Shown here one piece after another: positions 41,535 through 52,201 of a stretch of 64,000 nt of DNA; the stretch's first letter is position 1, and each line of letters starts with the position of its first letter. The notes beneath the pieces were generated by a model. It was given only the letters and a program-made list of their open reading frames with translations, made no database searches and was not told where the DNA came from. The DNA comes from Tubulanus polymorphus. Lineage: Eukaryota > Nemertea > Palaeonemertea > Tubulaniformes > Tubulanidae. Location of the stretch: contig NC_134030.1 of assembly GCF_964204645.1 (NCBI RefSeq), positions 5,826,278 to 5,890,277 of the forward strand, read 5' to 3'. Position numbers and translations under genes: made by a program.

Positions 41535-44500
41535 TTAGACAATTCCCAATTTCTCGTTCAACGCGAGTTGAGTTTTCGTTAAATTCGATAAATACACGAC
41601 CATTAGTAAATCCTGTAAATAAAAAGAATTAAGAGAAATAAATAGATCATACTACAATATTTTACAGTCCTCTTCAATTCAGGGCCGTTTACAGATCAGG
41701 AATTACAGATCTATATTTCCCTGCTGAGAAAATCTGGGAATTCTAAACTTTTCTTGAAAATCAGAGAAGTCGAGAAAATTGAATTTCTGGAGCTAAGTTG
41801 TTCCTGCTATGGTGAATTGGAATGGCACAAGGAACTTCTTGATAATAAACAATCAACACTGAGGATGTCGTATCATATCTAATCCGGGATTTTGGTCAAC
41901 TCAATAGTCAGGGAAATACTAGGGATCGTTGCATTCCCTGATCTTTAAAAACCCGTTCAATTATCGTCTCCACATACAAACCTTCAAATTAGCGTTTAAC
42001 ATTTCCTCCATTTCTTCCGGTTTCAGTTGTGGTATACTCGTTACCATATCCATCATAGTTCGACCGACTGTGTTATCAGCGGGGATTTTACCAGACTGAA
42101 ATACAAGTGATACAACCACGTTAATTAATCGGATTTGACAAACTACGGTTTCAATCTTCACAACCTTCACGCTGGATGTAAAGACTATTGAGGACTTTTT
42201 GCTGCTCTGTCTGTATGCAGTCCAATGCAAACAATTTCAAAAAGGGTAATCATTCAACACATGGGCACCTACGAAAGTTTTTTTTGAAGACCTATCAATT
42301 AGCAAGTCAGCATTGTAAACGTACCAGCACATCATCAATATACGCCAATGCGGCGTCTAACATTGCCTGTAGTCTATTACACGAAGCGGCCACCTGCTGC
42401 AGATCTGAATAAAGCGTAACCATCCTTTTCGGATTGTGTTTTCCTTGTTGAATCCAATCAACTGAAAACGAAGAATACTCAAATGAAAGCCAAAAAATAA
42501 CCGACTATCACCAGTCGACCTACAATTTGTTTCCAATTCGTCGTGATAACAACCTATCCCACCTGCCCCAGAACTCATGTATCTAGGTAGACTAAATATC
42601 TGGATCAAATCAAAACGCGGATTAAGCAGGGTCTACTGTGTAACATACGACACAGTTATGTAATACATACCACCGACACGCTCTGGTTCATAGCACACAA
42701 CTTTGAAAGGTATCGGGGTGAACATCGTACCACACGTTTTACCAGGAACGCCCATATTCGAACTGCAAAGATCGAAATGTTTTTTTTTCAAAAATTGTAA
42801 TGATTGATGTGTAAAAAATGTCCATAGTAAACGATACTGTTACTTAGTGTCACTCAATATATATATATATCAATCTCGCAAGTGGCACCGGTCGAACATT
42901 TTATCAGATTATACAAAATCAGTCACTCAGTCTATACTGTTGTTTCTACGTAGATAGACTTATCTCATTCACCTGATAAAGCTACTATTCATCAGTAGTG
43001 AAAGCATGCGCGTCTAATACACAAGCTTGTAGCGAATCTATAAAAAATCTAGCGAATTTCAGAGAGAATCTATCCTGCTGATATTTGACAACGTACCTCA
43101 CGAATGATTTGATGTTCATGTGGCCACCTTTCAACGCCGTATCGATCGTCATATGAATCGGCGTTTTACATTCTCTTGAATAGTACTCGTGTATGAGTAC
43201 AGAATGCTCGGTCACTTCAGTACCAGTCGAGTACCTGTAAAATAAATACCGTTCATCGTTCAAAGACAAGTCTTCAATTCGTACATTAAACTCACCCAGC
43301 AAATTCAAAGAGAGAAAGGAAGAGGAAAGAGAGAAAGACACGGTTCCCACAGTTATACGAATTCAGAAATTTTTCATGGGTGATTTTTCAATTTTCCCAA
43401 ATAGAAATGAACACATATCGTCATGCTACAGTCAACATTTTAGTGGTGACTGGCTGATTAAGGTGATTTTCAAGGGAAGTCGCTGAAGAAATTTGCCCTT
43501 GGCAGATGCAATATGTAAAATGTAATGAATTTCCCAAATATTTCACTCATTTGAAGAAAATTTTTTGAAATTCCCAAATATTTCCAAACCGGGAATTAAT
43601 ATTTCAAAATTCCCAAGTTTTTCCAAATTTCCCTGTAATGTGGGAACCATGAAGAGAGTGAAAGAATATGCTGGAAATTTATTCTTAAGTCTCTTACCAG
43701 CCAACTATGACCTCTAATGGATTTACTCGTCGATGTAATTCAAACATATTTCGAGCAAATTCAATATCAACAGCAACCTGAAAATAAAATCAGTTTTTTT
43801 TCAAGTTCTAAATGTTTAGCTCAGGAGAGTAGGAGGGAAAGGGGTATAATCAGTTTTCATCAAGTTCTAAAAGTTCAGCTCAAGGCCTAGTTTCACAAAA
43901 AGGATTAAGGCCTAAATCGACTTAAGATAAACTGGTCCCAGTTTCACAAAAAGGTTAAACTCTTTAATCGATTTAATTTCTTCATTAATTCAGTTTTTCT
44001 AAATCGTTTTATGCCTTTTTGTGAAACTAATGTCTATTTATTAATTGATGAGACCTGTTTTTCTGGGATATTTTGCTTACTTTTTGGGGTACATACCTCA
44101 TTTATGTCTTAACAGAATGCCAAAAATCGCGGACAACAACTGAATACCCGATATATTTCCAGTTCTGTACCAATTAGATGGATTGGCAAAAAGACTCCTT
44201 AAGTCCAGTTGAATGAGAGAGAAAATCCTCCATTTTGTCAAATTTCTTGGATTTGAACATTGTTACCATGCCTACGCCACCCTGATTTAGTTGTTGAGAC
44301 CCCACAAGAAAAATAACTTCATTTCGTAGGCATGGTGACAATGTAAAAATTCAAGAAATTTCACAAAATGGAGGATTTTCTCTCTCATTCAACTGGACTT
44401 AAGGAGTCTTTTTGCCAATCCATCTAATTGGTACAGAACTGGAAATATATCGGATATTCAGTTGTTGTCCGCGATTTTTGGCATTCTGTTAAGACATAAA

Positions 44501-45150
44501 TGAGGTATGTACCCCAAAAATTAAGCAAAATATCCAAGAAAAACAGGTCTCATCCATTAATAAATAGACATTAGGCCCAGGAAAGTATGTCAGGAAATGG
44601 GTTTTTACCTCATCGTCAGATTCATTATGCGGAACAGTAAAACAGTTTGTAACTTCCACGGATCCTTTATCATAGGTACCTGCAACAAATTAATTCAGCC
44701 ATAGTTAGTTAATCCCAGCCAAAAGTCTATCCTGATTCCTATACACTTACAGCTTTTTTGAAAAGACGTTGTCGTTGGGCGCCATTATTACTCAATTAAG
44801 GATTAAGTAGGAAATACCTAGCTGTTAGTGTTAGGTCACTAAATGATTGGCTTAATATGACCCCTGCCCAAACCACAGTGACACTAAATGTGTACAGATT
44901 GAGTCATGACATACCATGGCATACGTCAAAATAAAATTGTATTTTAATTGCATTGAAAACCCGTCGTGCCCATCTGGAAGTGAATTAAATGGTATCGCGC
45001 GCGACCGATCATAAACTTGAGTTACTAGAACGATTAAATACCTAACAAAGTTCCTATTACGCGTCGGGCATCTTCGTTCCGTCGCTCGAATGAGTCTACA
45101 ATACTGAATAAAACCACGGGATGAACCCGGCACACCAGGGAGGACGCCAT
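41535..45150 (-). CDS. EIF3F: eukaryotic translation initiation factor 3 subunit F
   Basis: Eight exons: 45150-45042, 44679-44609, 43777-43698, 43234-43097, 42762-42671, 42461-42325, 42095-41982 and 41612-41535. Phases close over 819 nt, giving 272 aa. An N-terminal MPN domain ([20 protein letters not shown], residues 6-25; [52 protein letters not shown]) is followed by the eIF3f C-terminal helices ([43 protein letters not shown]). The JAMM metal site is not in canonical form, as in other eIF3f proteins. It is a cytosolic subunit of eIF3, acting in 43S assembly. It is shorter than the human protein because it lacks the Pro/Ala-rich N-terminal extension. It shares an upstream region with POU2F. 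Confidence 0.96.
42786..43022. repeat. dispersed repeat, copy in eIF3f intron 4
   Basis: Shares extended similarity, in the same orientation, with 47442-47628 in POU2F intron 1: tcaaaaattgtaatgatt, ccatagtaa.cgata, tatactgttgtttctac and agtagtgaa.gcatg.gcgtcta. It contains a short TA tract. No transposon ends are obvious, so it may be a segmental duplication or an unclassified repeat. Confidence 0.65.
43884..44578. mobile_element. outer MITE with tagtttcacaaaaagg ends, split by a later insertion
   Basis: The left end ggcctagtttcacaaaaagg near 43884 is matched by ctttttgtgaaacta ending at 44029, continued after the inserted hairpin by taggcc at 44572-44577. Without the insert the unit is about 150 bp with inverted ends. 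It lies in eIF3f intron 2. Confidence 0.6.
44030..44571. mobile_element. 542-bp palindromic MITE (hairpin) in eIF3f intron 2
   Basis: The left arm 44030-44275 and right arm 44326-44571 are inverted copies with about nine mismatches over 246 bases (roughly 96% identity), around a 50-bp loop. The element begins ATGTCTATTTATTAAT and ends with its complement. TA is present immediately outside each end (44028-44029, 44572-44573), a Tc1/mariner-type target duplication. Transcribed within the eIF3f pre-mRNA it would form a long double-stranded hairpin. It contains no protein gene. Confidence 0.92.
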
Positions 45151-45715
45151 GTTTGTTCCAGAGAATCGAGCGAGACGTAATCTCCGGGGAATTCAATTTC
45201 TAGAGCCCAGTTCGTTTGTTTCACAGAAAACCCCCAAAAATATAGATTTAGAGGGAAATATGAAAAGAAAATTTTGAGGCGTTATGATGTGACCCCAACT
45301 CCGGACTAAAACGCGAAATTGTAGAGAGTACGGGCTCCCGCCGAATATCTCCGATGATTGCCGAATGTGCTTGGATTGATAATCTCCACTTGGCTATGGT
45401 TCTAAGCACAAGGTTAACTCATTCGGTACATTGGGAGACTAAAACACGAAAGTCTCGGAGAGTATGACTTTCCCGAACGTCTCCGACGATTGCCGAACAT
45501 TTGAGTGGACGCGAACCTAATTCGGTGTGAATCACAAAGGGACCGCCGTCTCTCAACCTATTGCCGATAGACTATCGCCTTGATGTTGCGGATTACAGTG
45601 CGAGAACATCGTACAAATCATCAGGAAGCGATTACGCAACGACTGCATGGCGTTAACTAATTAATTTCCGCGAATCGGCGGAAAATAATTGATCGGATTT
45701 TATGCATTATTCAAA
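45151..45715. promoter_or_regulatory. shared eIF3f / POU2F divergent promoter
   Basis: Only 565 bases separate the two start codons, which point away from each other, so both promoters and 5' UTRs must lie here (unless upstream 5' exons exist). It contains a tandem repeat of about 70 bp offset by 132 bp, with core tctccgaYgattgccgaa at 45348-45365 and 45480-45497. No obvious TATA box in either direction. Confidence 0.7.
45303..45505. repeat. imperfect tandem repeat in the shared promoter
   Basis: Two copies beginning gactaaaacRcgaaa (near 45304 and 45437) both continue to gagagta, then ccgaa..tctccgaYgattgcc. The copies are about 80% alike by eye, and the best-kept part is the 18-base core. 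The conservation suggests a duplicated binding site, but decay of a neutral duplication is equally possible. Confidence 0.6.
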
Positions 45716-48700
45716 ATGGCGTCGTCGAATCCGGCTACGTCCTCAAATGAAAAGACAGGTAATATAAATATAAAGGAATTTTTACATATTCATATAAATA
45801 CCTTTGCATAATGTATGTTATAATGTTATAGACTATGTACTATGTCGTGATTTGTTTTGATAAGTGTTAATCTCTGCTGAATCAAGTTTTGCGAGGAAAG
45901 ATTAACAATTTTAGTAGATTGGAAATTGAAGCATGCATATTGCAAATGCAATGGCCAATAATGCACCATCTCTTCCCGCCCATGACAAGGCGACACTAGA
46001 CAGTGGCTGGTGTTAACTATTAGTTTACTCAAGCATGATTTAATTGTAAAAAAGAGCAATTGTTGTGCCGTGGCCCAATTGTGTTGTCTTGTAACTACCT
46101 GGTTGCCCTGAAAGTCATTTTCACTCTGCGGGCTGGCTAGAAATAAAAATGCATTCAGCTGCCTTTATTATGCTGCGCTACTGTCTACTGGACCTGTGGT
46201 TCTACGCTTCCCTATTCTGAAGTGTGAATTATCCTCGATGCATTGAACCTTTATTTCTCTTGTCATATACATTGCTATATTTTAATATTGGTAACTGTTT
46301 TGTTGGGGGTTTATTAAAAAAGTGAAAGTATGTAATTTCGTGCTAGCAATAGCTCTTACCTGTACTCTTTTGATTTTGGATTTCTTCTTTCTTTTTTCTT
46401 AAGTTCTTTCACTATTTAAACTACCACTCGCCCCTTCCACTTTTTTCATTGTTCCAAGTTCAATTGCAGTGAATTCCAATATAGTATCCTAACAACTATT
46501 GAACTTTAGTGATTTTAGTTTAAAAGATTTTCATTTAGTAATAATAGTACTATTAGTTAACATAAAGATTACGGCTAATTGCCAGAATAAGGTAATTAAT
46601 GTTAATGATTCCTTTATAACCAAATAGTTGAAATCAATTGTAGTTTTTTCTAAACTTATTTATCAATAAAAAGGGGAATTGGTTCAATTTTTCTCGAAAT
46701 CCGCTTATTTTTCCAGCGTTATTAGATGTTTCCCGGAACTGCTACTTATTTTATAAATGACGTTATAAAGTTCCAGTCCTGAATCATCAGCCGTGCTACT
46801 GCTGTATTTTATAGTTTTTTTATATTCGATGCAGACGTCGTCTATATATACTGACTGGTCTGTGTAACTGATATTTATTCATGAAGCTCGATTTGCTTGC
46901 AAATGAGCCAGCCTTATATAGACGGGCGTACATGCGCCGTGCATTATTGTTGAATGCAAATCAAGCCGCGCTTCGGCTATGAATAGTGTGCATATCATGA
47001 ATACTGTATAATGGTGTGGTTGTTTAGTAGTGGCTCGAGACGAGATCCATTCGAACGCGAATCGATAATTCCTGGCGACTTGGCAGGTGGTGACACCGTT
47101 GCCGCAGTCTCCGCAGCGTTTCTGACTTTTTTTAAACCAATGAATCAGACAAAAACATCGTTTCGAACTAGCAGGTTTGATCGCCATTTATTATGTCGCG
47201 TATGCACGATTTGGCAGATGTGCAGTATTTAAAACAGGCTGCGCAAAAACGGGATGTCATTTCCAACCGCAAGCTTAATGATAAAAAAAATGAAGAAAGC
47301 CGTCAATTCCCACTGAGAAATAAAGCTTCAATATTGTAGGATTAGTATCAAATAGGAAGGTTGTATAGCCTTTCTATTTCAATCTATCAATTGAAATTCC
47401 ATCTAATCTTTGAACGAAGTTGAAGAAATTACTTTGTGCTGTTTCAAAAATTGTAATGATTAATTTGTAAAAAAAATTTCCATAGTAAGCGATAGTGTTA
47501 ATTAGTGTCACTCTGAGAGTGACACTAATTTACACTATCGTTTTCAGAGTCCGCCTATACTGTTGTTTCTACACAGACTTATGATGAAGCTAATATTAGT
47601 AGTGAAGGCATGTGCGTCTAATAAACACGTTAACCTAATAAAGTACTATCCATCGTCTCAATGTATTCATAGTAAACTAATAAGTTGATCGTATTTCAGG
47701 GATTGGTAATCAGGCTGCTATCGTTTCCAGTAAAAATCAACCACAAGCGCAATTTATTCCTTTAAATCTTGTAAGTAAAAAAATCAATGTCACCTAATGG
47801 TTGTATTTGACTTATATCTCTATAGAGAATGGAGTTAATTGACGATTTTATTTTCTTTTTGAACAGGTGGCCCAAGCACCCGGAGTTGGTACGGCCCAAA
47901 CAACTTTAGCCCAGCCGGCTTTCGCGCAACCGCAGGTTCTGTTCACCGGAATACAACCGGGTCTGATCGTTCAAAATCAGTTCGGTCAACAGGTAAATAT
48001 CACTTCATCATGGCAGACGTTAAAAAAATTACCGCTTTCCAAGCATTAGTAAAGCAGGTCTCCAGGAGTGGTCAAATAGTGGTCTAGGAATATTCTACTA
48101 TTTTCTATCGTTTTCGGTGCCTCAATCTACTATGCAAACAATAACATTTCCGATTCTGGAGTGGTTTACACCCTAACGAATATAACTAACGTCACGTATG
48201 ATTATTATCAAAATCACGATATTTCATGGAAGTTTAGTTTTATGAATTCGTATCTCGTTATCCGAAGAATTTACGCATTTTGGAACTCGATCAAAATGTG
48301 AATTGAAGATTCGAGAATTAAAAGATTTGGTGTCATTGAACGCAAGACTAGTCTTTCATGAACTGCTCTCTTAGTAACATTGATTAGATTTACGAGCACG
48401 TGTACACTGAATAATGGAACAATAGGCTACAATTGAATCCATTGCTTCAATCGCTATCTGAACCTAAATAAGAGGAGTAATCCATGAAAATGTATTTTTT
48501 TTCGAGTTTATTTGTCATGCGAATTGATTTCGTCTTGAATATTGTATAAGCATGAGCATGCTGCCAATTGAGTCTTATGATCATTTTTTTCAATCGAGTA
48601 TTTCGAATGTATCTCGATTCATTTTTAATCGTTTAAAAAAAGAAAGAAGGATATCGCTGCATTGTTAAATGTATTGAAACTTACTAAATGCACGACACTT

Positions 48701-51700
48701 ATTGCACACGTTTGATAATAAAAGGTTGCTGGCTACAGCGTCCCGTACAAGCAACAGTCGCCTGGCATTGATAATAATACCGTGAGTCGTCTCTAAACCT
48801 ATATTCGTTTACGTTAGCTTTACTTTCTTTCATCAACTTTATCGGGTTCATCTCGCGTCCCTCTGAAGGGTTCATATATTTCTAAACCGATGTTTCGTGA
48901 ATTCTGAGACGTCGGTTTAGAACGTTGATGATATTGTTTTAATCAATCTCAGTCACTTCTCTATTATCCTCATTATACTATGCTATGCACTCGGGTAAAA
49001 GCGCACTGGGGACACTGATTGTGTGGAGCCGGTTAAGGATTCAGTTACCTGTCATTTTGTTTGAAATGAATTTTGAAGAAAGCTTTGCCTGTAAGCACCG
49101 AAATGTTGGGTCAGAAAATTAAAATATTTTACGTCATGTTTTTTTTTTCCTTACCGTAATTTAAATTCAATATTGCCATTTATTCTTTTGATAATCCTTC
49201 TTTAAAATTGCATTAAATCAAGGAAAGGTGAAGGGTTTATGTTTTCTCTAGACCGCTTTCATTTATGAATACTATGCTTTTTACGTCACTAATCGCTTAT
49301 ATTTATGCTACACGTGTGCCCTGCTGTGTCTTGGGGAGTTTGAATAACTGGGCATGTCATCATTTTGACTCTATTGGGAAAGGAAATACTGATTCATTCT
49401 TAAGATTAGTATCCATTGAACCACTGAGCTGTTTTGTAAGTTTAAGGTAACAAATTTTTTTGCATCGAATTACAGGTGTCATTGGCAGGTTTGCAACTGA
49501 CGGCACAGGATCTTCAACATATAACGCAACAATTGCAGCAGCAACAACTTCAGTTGCAACTGCAACAGTTCCAGCAACAACAACAGCAGCAGCAACAACC
49601 GATATTGCAGCAGCAGCAGCAACAACAAACAACGGCCGCTCAGTCTCAACAACAGCAACAACAACATGTTATTACAACTGGTCAACAATCTACGACAACA
49701 TCTACTACTGTTCAACAACCTCATCAGCAGTTATTGATGGTATCAGCTCCTACACAGCAACCTATAGCTCCTGCTCCTACACCAGTGAGTACAGTCAACC
49801 ACCGATATACCGCCCACATCGGTGCAGAACAATTTTGGCGGTATAGAGAGTATGACGCCATATTGGGGGTGTTTTATTATGTATTTGTATAGAGATGTAC
49901 ATTGCGAAAACCTGGCGGTAGGCAGGGGTGGCAGTTTATGGGAGGGTGGTATATCGGGGGTTCACTGTATGTCCAAACTGGACGCATCTTCCCTTGACAG
50001 GGATTTAAACCTAATGGCATTATAAAAGCGCTGCTAGCTAATCGCATGATATCTTGCAGAAGTTGGTGTTTCTTTTTCCTGCTCGGACAAATCTTCATGA
50101 TCAAATTGTTTTTTACAGGTCAGTCAGCAGGGAATGACTGTAGCACCAGCTGGCAGTACGTTACAGCAGCAGTCACTAGCATCTAACGTACAAACCGGGG
50201 TACAACAAGGTCTGGTCGGCCAGTCACCTGTAGCAACCATTCAGCCACAGTTCGTATTGGTGAATTCTTCCGGCCAGTTACAAAACGTTGCAAACAGCGT
50301 TCAGCTGCAGCAGCCTCAACTTCTCATCCAAAATCAGGTAAATATTTCCATTTTACCTTGTAGTTTACCGTAAGGCATACCGTAATCAGATTTGTTCAAT
50401 CAACCAAATGTAAGTGTAGGCTGTTCATTTCAATGTGTTTTTGTTTGAATTAGGCTCAGTTGTTGCAGAATTTAGCCCAGCCACAGCAAGCACAGACAAT
50501 AGCAGCTCCTACATTGAACACGCAGCAGTCTATTAGCAGTGTAACACCGGCTATCACTTCACAACAGATAAATACATCGCAGTCACCTCTTCAGTTACCT
50601 CCCGTAAGTCACTCGAATTTTCTCTTGTTTGTCACGTTCATGTACCTTCGTCTCCTGAAGACCTGTACCTAATTTACGATTGCAGGAAGAGAATATCGAC
50701 CTCGAAGAGTTGGAACAATTTGCGAAAACTTTCAAGCGCCGCAGAATTGAATTAGGTGAGTTACGCGCCGAGCATACGGCCCACTGGAACTTAGTTTAAA
50801 CGTCCCTGAAGTGGTTGAGACATGAAATAGCTAAATTGTAGATCATGGGACACTGCTGGTGACAGGTCACATTGTAAGAAAACTGAACTGTTAACAATTG
50901 ATATTATAAGACTGGCCCTTTGTTTCTTGTCATCATGGCAACTGAGCACTGTTTTGCCAAGGCAACAGTTTTTAGCTGTTTCTCACAATGATCCATATTG
51001 TGAAAATGTTAATGGGAAAAATCCAGGTTTAAATGAAAAAAAATGTGAAAAACTATAATGAAAATTTTACTGAAATGATGATAGTAGTCGAATAAGACAA
51101 TCCGTGAAAATTGATTGAAATAAAACCACAACTTTTCGACTATTGACTAACAGCCATCATAAGTTGGAATGACCAGAAACATAAGAAACAAAACATGATA
51201 ACTCACAGGGGGTAAAAAACAGTTCAGCTATGTGTCGCAACTTGACAGTTATGTTGATAATTTCAGGTTTCACTCAAGGTGACGTGGGTCTCGCGATGGG
51301 TCGTCTCTATCACAATGACTTCAGTCAAACGACGATCAGTCGATTCGAGGCGTTGAATCTCAGCTTCAAAAACATGTGCAAACTCAAACCATTACTTCAT
51401 AAATGGCTCGAGGACGCCGACACGATGAGTCAGAATCCAGCTGACACGATGATCGGATCGTCAGCCGCTGGCACCGGACTCGGATCCGACGCAATCGGCC
51501 GGCGGCGGAAAAAACGCACGAGCATCGACGCGACGATACGCGTCGCGCTGGAGAAAGCGTTCCAACAGAACTCGAAACCGACGTCGGAGGAGATCACGAT
51601 GATCGCCGACGGTATTCACATGGAGAAAGAGGTCGTGCGCGTGTGGTTCTGCAACCGGCGTCAGAAACAAAAACGTATCAATCCGCCGGCGTCGTTGGCG

Positions 51701-52201
51701 TCCGATATCACGAACGTGATGCGTTTGATGTCACCGATCAGCGAGCAGCAGTCCGGTAACGACGTCGTTACGACGGCTAACACGACTACTGCCGCACTGC
51801 AGTCATCGTTAGCGACCGTAACGAATGCGTTATCGTTAGGTATGCCGCTGTTAACGACAGCGGCGGCCGTATCGGGCACTGATGCCTTGCGAACGGTCGT
51901 TCAAACTTCGGCGGCCATCTCGCCGGAGAATCTATCGATGGCGGCTGCGACTCCCAGTGCGTCGATGGCGCAGCAGCTGTCGATGGCGGCCGCGGCAGCA
52001 GCAGCCGCTGCGTCGAATCAGCAACAGGCTTCGTTGGATTCGTACCACGCGAACCCGCATTTAGCGTTGAACATGATGGCGGCGTCGACCGGAGACGCGG
52101 TTGAGACGAACTCGTCGCATCCCAGTCAGAGCTCGACTCCTCACAGTATGCCCGGTACGCCGACTTACAATGTACAGGAACTTCAAGATCATGCCGGATA
52201 A
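45716..52201 (+). CDS. POU2F: POU2F (Oct-1/Oct-2, nubbin-type) transcription factor
   Basis: Eight coding exons: 45716-45758, 47700-47770, 47867-47992, 49476-49784, 50119-50337, 50454-50603, 50686-50755 and 51267-52201. Phases close to 640 aa. The N-terminal half is Gln-rich, mainly exon 4 (residues 81-183), a likely activation region. The POU-specific domain (about 307-381) holds [20 protein letters not shown] and [12 protein letters not shown]; a 26-residue linker follows, then the POU homeodomain (408-467) with RRRKKRTSI and [15 protein letters not shown]. This is a POU class 2 signature. It is a nuclear factor binding ATGCAAAT-like octamers. The C-terminus has an alanine run (near residues 575-585) and Ser/Thr/Pro-rich sequence. 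An intron splits the POU-specific domain after IELG. Confidence 0.95.
47442..47628. repeat. dispersed repeat, copy in POU2F intron 1
   Basis: Second copy of the repeat at 42786-43022. In this copy a 25-base segment (47490-47514) is followed, after a single G, by its inverted copy (47516-47540, one mismatch), a palindrome absent from the other copy. Confidence 0.65.
48060..49470. other. POU2F intron 3, no feature recognised
   Basis: About 1.4 kb between coding exons 3 and 4. No alternative POU2F exon with good splice sites and no transposon ends were noticed. Confidence 0.4.
49792..49967. mobile_element. 176-bp MITE inserted at a POU2F splice donor
   Basis: The ends CAGTCAACCACCGATATACC and the inverted GGTATATCGGGGGTTCACTG are flanked by TA on both sides (49790-49791, 49968-49969). 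It shares sequence with the partial copy at 40734. The left TA is bases +6/+7 of the intron after POU2F exon 4 (donor GTGAGTA), so the donor consensus stays intact. Confidence 0.88.
49975..50030 (-). mobile_element. decayed SINE copy in POU2F intron 4
   Basis: Read on the minus strand: atgccattaggtttaaatcc then ctgtcaagggaagatgcgtcc, a diverged copy of the tRNA-like SINE core at 28371. The B-box has lost its CG. It directly adjoins the MITE to the left. Confidence 0.45.
51134..51180 (+). repeat. fragment related to the 9-kb foldback element
   Basis: Shares ttgactaacagccatc and the following ggaatga.cagaaa with 8953-8990, in POU2F intron 7. It has only one arm. Confidence 0.55.

Noticed and set aside
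49460-49846. Ala/Thr-rich and Leu-rich frames over the POU2F Gln-rich exon
   Set aside because: These are other-frame readings of CAG/CAA repeats; only the Gln frame has matching splice phases on both sides.
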